A stretch of 64,000 nucleotides of DNA from the NCBI RefSeq assembly GCF_003003355.1, contig NZ_PVTQ01000001.1, forward strand, positions 1-64,000. Reading direction: 5' to 3'. The translations under genes were made by a program, and so were the position numbers. The DNA is from Donghicola tyrosinivorans (GTDB taxonomy: Bacteria > Pseudomonadota > Alphaproteobacteria > Rhodobacterales > Rhodobacteraceae). The notes beneath the pieces were generated by a model. That model ran no database searches. It was given only the letters and a program-made list of their open reading frames with translations, and had not been told where the DNA came from. Below, one piece after another: positions 56,269-64,000 of this stretch; position 1 is the stretch's first letter; every line of letters starts with the position of its first letter.

Positions 56269-57084
56269 TCAGAGCGGGCCCGAACTTTGCAGCCGGCCCC
56301 CTTGGCGCACCATGCAGATGCGGGTGGCTTTTCCGGTCTTGTCGTCTGTTTCCACGTAGACGCCGGACAAGGTCGCTTCGCCCTCAGCGGGGGTGAAGCG
56401 GTTCTTCTGCATGCCGGTCACGAAACGGCGCAGGGGCTCGGCCTTTTCCATGCCGATCACGCTGTTGTAGTCGCCGCACATTCCCGCATCGGTCAGATAG
56501 GCGGTGCCATTGGGCAGGATTTGCGCGTCGCCTGTGGGCACGTGGGTGTGGGTGCCGACTACAAGGCTGGCCTTGCCGTCCATCCAGTGACCAAGGCCCA
56601 TCTTCTCGCTTGTGGCTTCGGCGTGCACATCCACGATGGTTGCGTTGATCTGTGCGCCCAAGGGGTGGGTGCGCAAAATCTGGTCCACCGCCGAGAACGG
56701 GTCATCAAAGGGGCGCTTCATGAAGATCTGCCCAAGCACCTGCACCACCATCACCTTGCGCCCGCCGGGAGCCGAGAAGATGCGCGCGCCGCGACCGGGC
56801 GCGGTTTTGGCGTAGTTCACTGGGCGGATCACGCGGGTGTCGCCCTCAATGTACTGCAGCATGTCTTTCTGGTCGAAGGCATGATCCCCAAGGGTCACGC
56901 AATCTGCGCCCGCCTCAAAGATCAGTTTGGCATGCTCGCCACTCAGGCCCATGCCGTTCGAGGCGTTCTCGCCATTCACCACAACGAAATCGAGCGCCCA
57001 CTCTTTCCGCAGTCGGGGAAGGTGGGTTTTGATAGCGGTCCGGCCTGCGCGGCCAAGGACATCTCCGAGAAACAGGATCTTCAT
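56269..57084 (-). CDS. YmdB-family metallophosphoesterase
   Basis: A 271-residue calcineurin-like phosphoesterase of the TIGR00282 type: MKILFLGDVLGRAGRTAIKTHL, VVNGENASNGMGLS, LGDHAFDQKDML and VVGTHTHVPTGDAQIL carry the metal ligands. Some homologues hydrolyse 2',3'-cyclic nucleotides and influence biofilm and sporulation decisions. The ATG at 57084 starts the family's usual N-terminus; the frame runs on upstream. Confidence 0.93.
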   Translation of the reverse strand: MKILFLGDVLGRAGRTAIKTHLPRLRKEWALDFVVVNGENASNGMGLSGEHAKLIFEAGADCVTLGDHAFDQKDMLQYIEGDTRVIRPVNYAKTAPGRGARIFSAPGGRKVMVVQVLGQIFMKRPFDDPFSAVDQILRTHPLGAQINATIVDVHAEATSEKMGLGHWMDGKASLVVGTHTHVPTGDAQILPNGTAYLTDAGMCGDYNSVIGMEKAEPLRRFVTGMQKNRFTPAEGEATLSGVYVETDDKTGKATRICMVRQGGRLQSSGPL

Positions 57085-57267
57085 GTGCGCCGTGCTAGGG
57101 CCAAGCCCCGCGTCGCGCAAGGCAGAATGCCGCCCAACGCGGGCGTCCACTGCGAATTTGCGCCGATCTGTCGCGAAAACCGGAACTTCACGGGGATTTT
57201 CGCTGCAACTGTTTGCGAACCGGTTAGAGTGGGCAACAACACTTGCTGAACGACAGGACCCATTCTG

Positions 57268-57591
57268 ATGAAGATCTTTGCCCGCGCTGCTGTGCTGTGC
57301 CTTGCCGTGGCTGGCTGTGCCTCGACCAATCCGGCCAGTACCGCTGGCACGTATTACTCGCCGCCATGGCAGTCGGGTCTGAAGACCGTTCGGCCCTATC
57401 CGGACGCGGGTAGCCCTTGCTATGAGATCGCGCGTAACATGGTGTCCAAGGATTTTTGGGACGATGCCAACATGCTGATCGGCTGTCCCAAATACGATCA
57501 GGTCGCGATTGACCAGCAGGTCGCGGGTGGCGCGCGGGTGGTGGGCTATATCCACCACTGGACCATGCTGAACGTGCCCGCCTACCGGTAA
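57268..57591 (+). CDS. Small hypothetical lipoprotein
   Basis: A 107-residue exported protein: MKIFARAAVLCLAVAGC with the lipidated Cys at residue 17, then a mostly polar domain containing SPPWQSGLKTVRPYPDAGSPCYEIARNMV. No known family is recognised. It has three Cys besides the lipobox-related one, which could form disulfides. It is divergent from the phosphoesterase gene across 183 bp with no other feature recognised there. Confidence 0.75.
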   Translation: MKIFARAAVLCLAVAGCASTNPASTAGTYYSPPWQSGLKTVRPYPDAGSPCYEIARNMVSKDFWDDANMLIGCPKYDQVAIDQQVAGGARVVGYIHHWTMLNVPAYR

Positions 57592-57702
57592 GGCCGCTTG
57601 GGGCGGCCCCGCCGTACCGCATCCCAAAGTGCATAAAATACGGGCCGCAAGCTGCGACATTTCCAGCTTTGCGAAGGGGTTGGCTGTTGTCCGGCCTTTT
57701 TG

Positions 57703-57723
57703 TTGATTGACTAGTCAATAAAA
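57703..57723 (+). promoter_or_regulatory. Probable BetI operator
   Basis: TTGATTGACTAGTCAATAAA contains the perfect 14-bp palindrome at 57706-57719 (ATTGACTAGTCAAT), about 40 bp before betI. It resembles BetI operators in enteric bacteria, which read TTGATTG-N-TTCAATA-like, so choline-released repression of betIBA is likely. Confidence 0.7.
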
Positions 57724-57759
57724 AACCCTAGGGTCATTTCCGTCACATGAGGTCGGAAA

Positions 57760-58395
57760 ATGCCCAAAGTCGGAATGGAACCTGTACGTCGCGCGGCCTT
57801 GGTCGAGGCGACAATTCACGAGATCGGCCGCGCCGGTACACTGGATGTCACGGTCAGCCAGATCGCCAAACGCGCAGGCATGTCCAGCGCGCTGGCCCAT
57901 CATTATTTCGGCGGAAAAACCCAGATTTTCATGGCGGCCATGCGGCACATCCTGTCCCAATACGGGCTGGAGGCACGGCGCCGTCTGAAAAAGGCCAAGA
58001 CCCATGAAGAGCGTCTGAAGGCGCTGGTGGATGCGAACTTTGCCCCCTCGAACTTTCGCGATGAGGTCGTGAGCGCGTGGATGAACTTCTACGTGCTGGC
58101 CCAGAACGAGGATGAGGCGCGGCGTTTGTTGACCGTCTACTACCGCCGCCTGCACTCGAACCTTTTGCACGACCTGCGCCCATTGGTGGGCGATGAGGCC
58201 GTCACAATTGCCCGCCGGATCGAGGCGCTGATCGACGGGGTCTATCTGCGTCAAAGCCTGCGCGATGCTGCCGCTGATCCACAGGTCGCGGTCGAGCTGG
58301 TTCTTGGCACCCTTGAAAACGAACTGGTGCGCTGTGGGGCGAAACGCCCGGCCGCCACACTTAGCCTGATTGCACAGAAGGAACGTCCCGAATGA
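57760..58395 (+). CDS. betI: TetR-family repressor BetI
   Basis: A 211-residue TetR regulator. The N-terminal HTH ([26 protein letters not shown]) and the length and order in front of betB match BetI, which represses choline oxidation genes until choline is present. The stop overlaps the betB ATG by four bases. A palindromic operator lies upstream. Confidence 0.94.
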   Translation: MPKVGMEPVRRAALVEATIHEIGRAGTLDVTVSQIAKRAGMSSALAHHYFGGKTQIFMAAMRHILSQYGLEARRRLKKAKTHEERLKALVDANFAPSNFRDEVVSAWMNFYVLAQNEDEARRLLTVYYRRLHSNLLHDLRPLVGDEAVTIARRIEALIDGVYLRQSLRDAAADPQVAVELVLGTLENELVRCGAKRPAATLSLIAQKERPE

Positions 58396-59846
58396 CGATC
58401 GACGTCACGCCGACCGCCAGCCACTTTATCAATGGCCAGTATGTTCAGGGCGGCACTGAAGACCTGCCCGTGGTCTACCCGTTCACCGGTGAAACTGTCG
58501 CGACCCTGAAGCTGGCCGATGAGGCGCTTGTGGATCAGGCCATCGCCGCTGCCAAAGCCGCGCAACCCGCGTGGGCTGCCCTTTCGGGCGTTGAGCGGGG
58601 CCGCATCCTGCGCCGCGCCGCCGAGATCATGCGCGAACGTAACCGCGAACTGTCGGAACTGGAAACCGTAGACACCGGCAAGCCGCTACAGGAAACCCTG
58701 ATCGCAGACGCCTCTAGTGGGGCGGATGCGCTGGAATACTTCGGCGGTCTGGCCGCGACCTTGGGCGGCGAGCATATCCAGCTTGGCGCAGACTTCGCCT
58801 ACACCCGCCGCGAGGCGCTGGGGGTGTGCGTCGGTATCGGTGCGTGGAACTACCCGATCCAGATCGCCAGCTGGAAGGCCGCGCCCGCGCTGGCCTGCGG
58901 CAACGCGATGGTGTTCAAGCCGTCGGAAACCACGCCCTTGTCGGCCCTGAAGCTGGCTGAAATCCTGATCGAGGCAGGCGCACCCGCCGGTGTCTTCAAC
59001 GTGGTGCAAGGGGCAGGGGCCGTGGGCGCCCGTCTGGTCACCCATCCCGATGTTGCAAAGGTGTCTCTTACAGGCTCCATCCCGACGGGCCGTAAGGTCT
59101 ACGCGGCGGCGGCCGAAGGTCTGCGTCATGTCACGATGGAACTCGGGGGGAAATCTCCGCTGGTGATCTTTGACGATGCCAACGTGGAAAACGCCGTCAG
59201 CGCTGCGATCAACGCGAACTTCTACAGCTCGGGTCAGATTTGCTCGAACGGTACCCGTGTGTTTGTGCAGAAGGGCATCAAAGAGGCATTCCTGTCCCGT
59301 CTGGCCGAGCGTTTGAAAGGCGTGAAGATGGGCGATCCGCTGGATGAGGCGGTGAACTTTGGCCCCATGGTCAGTGACCGTCAGGCCAGCATTGTCGAGG
59401 GTTATATCGCCAAGGCCCACGAAGAGGGCGCGCGTCTGATCTCGGGCGGCAAGCGTCTGGCGGGGCCGGGCTATTGGATCGAGCCTACCGTTTTTGCCGA
59501 TGTGCAGGACGATATGACCATCGCCAAAGAAGAGATCTTTGGTCCCGTCATGTCCGTGCTGGATTTCGACACCGAGGAAGAGGCGATCACCCGCGCCAAC
59601 GCCACCGAATTCGGTCTGGCCGCCGGTGTCTTTACCGCCGATTTGACTCGTGCCCACCGCGTGGCCGGTGCGTTCGAGGCAGGCACCACGTGGATCAACA
59701 CCTACAACCTGACGCCGGTCGAAGTGCCCTTTGGCGGGTCCAAGCTGTCGGGGGTTGGCCGCGAGAATGGCCGCGCCGCGATCGAGCATTATTCCGAGTT
59801 GAAAACCGTCTACGTCGCCATGGGCGACACCGAAGCGCCGTTCTAA
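58392..59846 (+). CDS. betB: Betaine aldehyde dehydrogenase
   Basis: A 484-residue NAD-dependent aldehyde dehydrogenase oxidising betaine aldehyde to glycine betaine, an osmoprotectant and methyl source. The catalytic Glu motif [11 protein letters not shown] and Cys motif [19 protein letters not shown] are intact, as are the cofactor-binding [20 protein letters not shown] residues. It overlaps betI by ATGA. Confidence 0.96.
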   Translation: MTIDVTPTASHFINGQYVQGGTEDLPVVYPFTGETVATLKLADEALVDQAIAAAKAAQPAWAALSGVERGRILRRAAEIMRERNRELSELETVDTGKPLQETLIADASSGADALEYFGGLAATLGGEHIQLGADFAYTRREALGVCVGIGAWNYPIQIASWKAAPALACGNAMVFKPSETTPLSALKLAEILIEAGAPAGVFNVVQGAGAVGARLVTHPDVAKVSLTGSIPTGRKVYAAAAEGLRHVTMELGGKSPLVIFDDANVENAVSAAINANFYSSGQICSNGTRVFVQKGIKEAFLSRLAERLKGVKMGDPLDEAVNFGPMVSDRQASIVEGYIAKAHEEGARLISGGKRLAGPGYWIEPTVFADVQDDMTIAKEEIFGPVMSVLDFDTEEEAITRANATEFGLAAGVFTADLTRAHRVAGAFEAGTTWINTYNLTPVEVPFGGSKLSGVGRENGRAAIEHYSELKTVYVAMGDTEAPF

Positions 59847-59856
59847 GGAGACGCCC

Positions 59857-61512
59857 ATGCAAGCCGAATATGTGATCGTCGGCGCAGGCAGCGCGGGCTG
59901 CGCCATTGCCTATCGTCTGGCCGAAGCGGGCAAATCCGTGATCGTCATCGAACATGGCGGCACGGACGCAGGCCCTTTCATCCAGATGCCTGCGGCGCTG
60001 AGCTATCCCATGAACATGCCGATGTACGACTGGGGCTTTCAATCCGAGCCCGAGCCCTATCTTGATGGCCGCCGTCTGGCGACCCCGCGGGGCAAGGTTG
60101 TTGGCGGCTCGTCCTCCATCAACGGGATGGTCTATGTGCGCGGTCACGCGCGGGACTATGATCACTGGGCGCAATCCGGTGCCCGTGGCTGGAGCTACGC
60201 GGACGTACTGCCCTACTTCAAGCGGATGGAGCATTGGCACGAGGGCGGTCATGGCGGCGACAAAGAGTGGCGGGGCAAGGACGGCCCGCTGCATGTCACC
60301 CGTGGCCCGCGCGAAAACCCTCTGTTCCACGCCTTCGTCGAGGCTGGCCGTCAGGCGGGCTACCCTGTCACCGGCGACTATAACGGTGAGCAGCAAGAGG
60401 GCTTTGGCCCGATGGAGCAGACCGTCTATGGGGGCCGCCGCTGGTCCGCTGCGAACGCCTATCTGAAGCCCGCCATCAAGACCGGTAAGGTCGAGGTCGT
60501 GCGGGGTCTGGCCTGCCGCGTTGTCATCACCGAAGGCCGCGCCCGCGGGGTCGAGATTGAAAAGGGCGGCGTCAAACAGATCATCAATGCCAGCGAAGAG
60601 GTTGTGATCTCGGCCTCCTCGATCAATAGCCCCAAGCTGCTGATGCTGTCCGGTATTGGTCCGGCGGAACATCTGGCCGAGCATGGCATCGATGTGATCG
60701 CGGATCGTCCCGGTGTGGGTCAGAACCTTCAGGACCACCTAGAGCTTTACCTGCAGGTGGCCTGCAAACAGCCGATCACTCTGTTCAAGTATTGGAACCT
60801 GATCGGCAAAGGTCTGATCGGGGCGCAATGGCTGCTGACCAAGAAGGGTCTTGGTGCGTCGAACCAGTTCGAAAGCGCGGCCTTCATCCGCAGCAAGGCG
60901 GGTATCGAGTATCCCGACATCCAGTACCACTTCTTGCCCATCGCTGTGCGCTATGACGGTCAGGCGGCGGCAGAGGGTCACGGCTTTCAGGCTCACGTTG
61001 GCCCCATGCGCAGCCCGTCGCGCGGGAACATCACGCTGGCATCCAGTGATCCAAAACAGGCGCCCAAGATCCTGTTCAACTACATGTCCACCGAACAGGA
61101 TTGGGATGACTTCCGCACCTGTATCCGCCTGACCCGTGAGATCTTCGAGCAAGAGGCCTTCAAGCCTTACTACAAGCACGAAATCCAACCCGGTGAGGCG
61201 GTGCAGTCTGATGACGAACTGAATGGCTTTATCAAAGAGCATGTGGAAAGCGCCTATCATCCTTGCGGCACCTGCAAGATGGGCGACCGCAATGACCCGA
61301 TGGCGGTGGTCGACGAACAGTGCCGCGTGATCGGGGTGAACGGGCTGCGCGTGGCAGACAGCTCGATCTTCCCGCGGATCACCAATGGCAACCTGAACAG
61401 CCCGTCGATCATGACCGGTGAAAAGGCGGCGGATCACATTCTGGGCCGCAGTTTGCCCCGCGATGAAAGCGCCCCTTGGATCAACCCGAACTGGGAAACC
61501 GCGCAGCGCTAG
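59857..61512 (+). CDS. betA: Choline dehydrogenase
   Basis: A 551-residue GMC flavoprotein oxidising choline to betaine aldehyde at the membrane. FAD-binding [23 protein letters not shown] at the N-terminus, [24 protein letters not shown], and the catalytic-region [12 protein letters not shown] plus [12 protein letters not shown] are present. GGAGA precedes ATG 59857 by about 6 bp. A betT/choline importer and betC are not in the window. Confidence 0.97.
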   Translation: MQAEYVIVGAGSAGCAIAYRLAEAGKSVIVIEHGGTDAGPFIQMPAALSYPMNMPMYDWGFQSEPEPYLDGRRLATPRGKVVGGSSSINGMVYVRGHARDYDHWAQSGARGWSYADVLPYFKRMEHWHEGGHGGDKEWRGKDGPLHVTRGPRENPLFHAFVEAGRQAGYPVTGDYNGEQQEGFGPMEQTVYGGRRWSAANAYLKPAIKTGKVEVVRGLACRVVITEGRARGVEIEKGGVKQIINASEEVVISASSINSPKLLMLSGIGPAEHLAEHGIDVIADRPGVGQNLQDHLELYLQVACKQPITLFKYWNLIGKGLIGAQWLLTKKGLGASNQFESAAFIRSKAGIEYPDIQYHFLPIAVRYDGQAAAEGHGFQAHVGPMRSPSRGNITLASSDPKQAPKILFNYMSTEQDWDDFRTCIRLTREIFEQEAFKPYYKHEIQPGEAVQSDDELNGFIKEHVESAYHPCGTCKMGDRNDPMAVVDEQCRVIGVNGLRVADSSIFPRITNGNLNSPSIMTGEKAADHILGRSLPRDESAPWINPNWETAQR

Positions 61513-61534
61513 GTTTTTGACAAAATCACTCATG

Positions 61535-61576
61535 AAAGGCGGCCATTTGATGCGTATCAAGGTCGCCTTTTCTTTT
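61535..61576 (+). terminator. Terminator of the bet operon
   Basis: AAAGGCGGCCA (from 61535) pairs in a long hairpin with GGTCGCCTTT, with a further TTTGAT/ATCAA step in the stem, and is followed by TTCTTTT. Confidence 0.8.
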
Positions 61577-61618
61577 GGGCCCTAGTCTCTGTCTGTGATT
61601 AACGAACAGGAGACACCT

Positions 61619-61867
61619 ATGTCCCATACGCCGCACCAACTGGTTGATGATTTCCCCGAGCACGTCGAAGCCATCGCCGCTCTGAAAACCTCGGATGCCC
61701 ATTTCGCCAAGCTGGTGGATGCCTACAACGAGGTGAACAAGAAGGTGTATCTGGCAGAGACCAACGTCCAGCCGATCGAACAACTGGCAGAAGAGCAGCT
61801 GCGCAAAGAACGCAGCAAGCTTAAGGACGAGATCTGGTCGATCCTATCCAAGGCTGCAACTGCCTGA
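61619..61867 (+). CDS. DUF465 (YdcH-like) small protein
   Basis: An 82-residue, highly helical charged protein (SHTPHQLVDDFPEHVEAIAALKTSDAHFAKLVDAYNEVNKKVYLAE). The DUF465 pattern of a short coiled coil is clear. ATG 61619 follows CAGGAGA. Function unknown. Confidence 0.92.
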   Translation: MSHTPHQLVDDFPEHVEAIAALKTSDAHFAKLVDAYNEVNKKVYLAETNVQPIEQLAEEQLRKERSKLKDEIWSILSKAATA

Positions 61868-61922
61868 TATACTAAGGTTGTGTCAGATAGCCCGTGGAGG
61901 GACGGACTATTTGAACATGGGG

Positions 61923-61950
61923 CCGGATGTCCGGGGGCATCCGGTCTTTA
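61923..61950 (+). terminator. Terminator after the DUF465 gene
   Basis: CCGGATG (61923-61929) pairs with CATCCGG (61938-61944), followed by TCTTTA. Confidence 0.75.
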
Positions 61951-61980
61951 TTGATCGAGTGTAACGGTATTCGGCCCCAA

Positions 61981-63372
61981 CTATTTTTCGACCCTGTATG
62001 GCAAGACCCCGCGCTGGAACGGCTCGATGCTGAGGCGGCGTTCAAGGGGTGGCACGGACCGCTGGTGACAGTCGGTTCTTTCGCAGATGCGGCAACTGAT
62101 CCCGATGGGTTCAAAGGCAGCCGCATTGGTCACATCAAGACTGTCCGCGTACACCAGATCGCCCGCATGGCGTACCTCGCATCCCAGACAAATGGCGTAG
62201 CGCCTTACCGGCGCACCAAAGGCCCCGCCGGGCTTTGAAACATCCCGCGCTAGGCACAGGTATTTCACCCCGTCCGGTGTTTCCGCTAACTGCCGTAAGA
62301 AGTGTCCGGGTGTCTCGAAAGCACGGTGAACGTTCCAAAGCGGGCACGCACCGCCGAAACGGGCGAATTGTAGGCGCGTGGCAGAATGGCGCTTGGTGAT
62401 GGTTCCGGCCTGATCCACGCGGACGAAAAAGAACGGGATACCCTTGGCGCCGGGGCGCTGCATGGTGGACAGGCGATGGGCCACTTGTTCGATTGAGGCA
62501 CCAAATCGAGTGGCCAGAATTTCCAGATCGTGACGGCAGTCCTGCGCCGCCTTCAGGAACGGCCCATAGGGCATCAATGCTGCGCCTGCGAAGTAATTCG
62601 CAAGGCCGATTTTCGCGATGGCGCGGGCCTCGTTCGTCTGGAAACGGGCAAGGTCCAGTGTGGCCTCTAGCAGCTTGTTCTGGGTCAGTAGGGCCAGCTG
62701 TAGCAGCATCTGGAATCGGCGCGTTTCGGGGGGCGAGCGGTCGGACAAAGACAGCACCCGCGTTTCAGAATCATAGCTGCGCAGGACCGGCCCTGTGATC
62801 ATTCGGATGGTGACGCCATGCTCAACCAAAGCGGTCTCGGCCCCTGCGGTTCCGGGGAAGCGTTCGGCAAAACGCTCGGCGGTGCGGTCGACCGCATCAA
62901 TGTAGTTGTCGCAGTAATGGAAGAAGTCTCGGACCTCTTCCCAAGGGGACGGCTGCACGCGGGCATCTTCGCGCCCCAGCGCCTCATCCAGTGAGGCAAG
63001 CCGTTCGTGTGTTTGCCGGTAAGCGCGGTGGAGATGCAGGAAGGCACGGGCCAAAGCGGGTGCGTTGCTGGCGGCCAAGCGCAGGTCGGCCAGGGGAGGC
63101 GGCGCATCGGTGAAGACCGGATCGGCCAGCGCCTCACGCATGTCGCTGACAAGGCGTTCGCTGTCCCCCGTCGATAGCTCGGTCACGTCAAAGCCGAACT
63201 CGGACGCCAGCGCCAGAACCACTGAGGTACTGACCGGACGGTTGTTGTTCTCCATCTGGTTCAGATAGGGCAGGGACACCCCAAGTTTGCCCGCAAAATC
63301 TTTTTGGGTCAGGCCAAGACGCGAGCGGATCTCGCGCAGTTTGACGCCAGCGTAGAGCTTTTGCGGGGCCAT
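61981..63372 (-). CDS. ScfR-type short-chain fatty acyl-CoA regulator
   Basis: A 463-residue transcription factor: XRE helix-turn-helix at residues about 8-65 (KLREIRSRLGLTQKDFAGKLGVSLPYLNQMENNNRPV), an ImmA/IrrE-like central domain (NEARAIAKIGLANYFAGAALMPYGPF) and a C-terminal ScfR domain with Cys clusters (CLGCEVRHAGDLVYADS, ISCRICERTDCHQRS). Such RamB/PrpC-regulator homologues control glyoxylate, propionate or acetate genes in response to acyl-CoA. The targets are not adjacent. Confidence 0.93.
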   Translation of the reverse strand: MAPQKLYAGVKLREIRSRLGLTQKDFAGKLGVSLPYLNQMENNNRPVSTSVVLALASEFGFDVTELSTGDSERLVSDMREALADPVFTDAPPPLADLRLAASNAPALARAFLHLHRAYRQTHERLASLDEALGREDARVQPSPWEEVRDFFHYCDNYIDAVDRTAERFAERFPGTAGAETALVEHGVTIRMITGPVLRSYDSETRVLSLSDRSPPETRRFQMLLQLALLTQNKLLEATLDLARFQTNEARAIAKIGLANYFAGAALMPYGPFLKAAQDCRHDLEILATRFGASIEQVAHRLSTMQRPGAKGIPFFFVRVDQAGTITKRHSATRLQFARFGGACPLWNVHRAFETPGHFLRQLAETPDGVKYLCLARDVSKPGGAFGAPVRRYAICLGCEVRHAGDLVYADSLDVTNAAAFEPIGISCRICERTDCHQRSVPPLERRLSIEPFQRGVLPYRVEK

Positions 63373-63433
63373 TCGTTCACCTCTGACTTTGCGGGTTTAC
63401 TTTTGACCAAGATACGCTTTGCAAATTGCAGCA

Positions 63434-64000
63434 TCAACGGGCGAGTTGTCGCTCCCGTAACATGACGAAAAGGATCGCGACGATGGCGCAAAGGGCGCTG
63501 GCCAGCATGATGGCCAGCAGGGGCCATGCGCCTGTCTCGATTGACAAGAGGCTGCCCGCGATGGCCGACAGAGCCGCGCCGCCGCCGATCATGATCGCGC
63601 CGCCAAGGCCGCTGGCCGTCCCTGCCAGATGGGGGCGGACCGATAGCGAACCGGCGGTGGCGTTGGGGATGACCATGCCGTTTCCCACGCCTACGGCAGT
63701 CATAAAGCCGAAGAACACCATCACCGTGCCTGCGCCCGCCAAGTGGATCAGCAAGGATACCGCAATGCCCGCCGAATTGATGACCGAGCCCCAGAAGATC
63801 ATCCGGTTGATCCCCACACGGACCGAGAATTTGCCGCTGACAAAGTTCCCGACGAAATAGCCGATCGCAGGCGCTGAAAAGTAGAGGCCAAGTGTCTCGG
63901 GCGGCAGCCCATAGATGTCATTTCCCACGAAAGGCGCTCCGCCAAGGTAGGCAAAGAAGGCCCCCGAGGCTGCCGCAGCCGCCAACGAATAGGCCCAGAA
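63434..64000 (-). CDS. Bcr/CflA-family MFS efflux transporter, 5' end cut by the window
   Basis: The last part of a drug-efflux MFS transporter; the open frame continues across the window edge (FWAYSLAAAAASGAFFAYLGG). Segments such as YLGGAPFVGNDIYGLPPETLGLYFSAP and MVIPNATAGSLSVRPHLAGTASGLGGAIMIGGGAALSA match the C-terminal half. Five or more membrane helices are visible. The start lies outside the window. Confidence 0.88.
   Translation of the reverse strand, partial: FWAYSLAAAAASGAFFAYLGGAPFVGNDIYGLPPETLGLYFSAPAIGYFVGNFVSGKFSVRVGINRMIFWGSVINSAGIAVSLLIHLAGAGTVMVFFGFMTAVGVGNGMVIPNATAGSLSVRPHLAGTASGLGGAIMIGGGAALSAIAGSLLSIETGAWPLLAIMLASALCAIVAILFVMLRERQLAR

Overview
The window looks like chromosomal DNA of an alphaproteobacterium of the order Rhodobacterales (Roseobacter group). 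The evidence is protein content and arrangement: DUF2125 and DUF4170 proteins, a ScfR-type regulator, the carboxyspermidine polyamine route, BetI-BetB-BetA, DUF1127, and a lpxK/KDO-transferase/DUF4170/cysQ/pmbA cluster. The base composition is GC-rich, and many intergenic sites have short G+C hairpins. No rRNA, tRNA, CRISPR array or prophage was seen. Almost every gene is intact and most belong to core metabolism.

Layout. 1-2432: the end of an IS3-type element, then a more AT-rich pair (membrane hydroxylase, acyltransferase) that looks acquired. 2405-4512: divergent pobR and pobA for 4-hydroxybenzoate. 4696-7103: carboxynorspermidine decarboxylase and synthase behind a possibly structured leader. 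7212-12645: an rRNA methyltransferase, a chemoreceptor, aroQ, folD and purU. 13354-20793: a type I secretion operon (BapA-like Ig-repeat surface protein, TolC-like lipoprotein, ABC exporter, HlyD adaptor). 20890-29442, minus strand: dtd, a sugar kinase, a zinc-ribbon membrane protein, then a tightly packed TelA/XpaC cluster (SPFH-GYF protein, DUF2927 lipoprotein, TelA, XpaC, a 27-residue membrane microprotein and a 139-residue membrane protein) downstream of rluB. 29506-36462: tadA, then lipid A/KDO genes, cysQ, pmbA and a DUF2125 protein. 36589-42854: SDR and enoyl-CoA hydratase, gatCA, an Excalibur lipoprotein with an amidase, RNase P RNA, rpmG and a GNAT enzyme. 42932-56142: Bax-inhibitor-1-like protein, DUF1127, LysR and quinone reductase, an XRE regulator, HisN-like phosphatase, 8-oxoguanine and guanine deaminases, mgtE with 5-formyl-THF cyclo-ligase, a DMT exporter, yebC and an SLC13 permease. 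56269-64000: YmdB-like phosphoesterase, a small lipoprotein, betIBA with a palindromic operator, a DUF465 protein, a ScfR regulator, and a truncated Bcr/CflA efflux pump.

The most interesting stretch is the TelA/XpaC cluster at 22311-28453. It combines a membrane anchor (XpaC), a soluble helical partner (TelA), an SPFH scaffold carrying a proline-binding GYF domain next to proline-rich segments, a lipoprotein, a zinc-ribbon membrane protein and a microprotein translationally coupled to xpaC. Its job cannot be read from sequence alone, but the packing argues for one membrane-associated machine. Secondary points are a short leader ORF with a near-perfect Shine-Dalgarno ahead of the adhesin, an unusual active-site stretch in the KDO transferase, probable CTG start codons, and a 35-bp intergenic repeat present in two identical copies plus a degenerate one.
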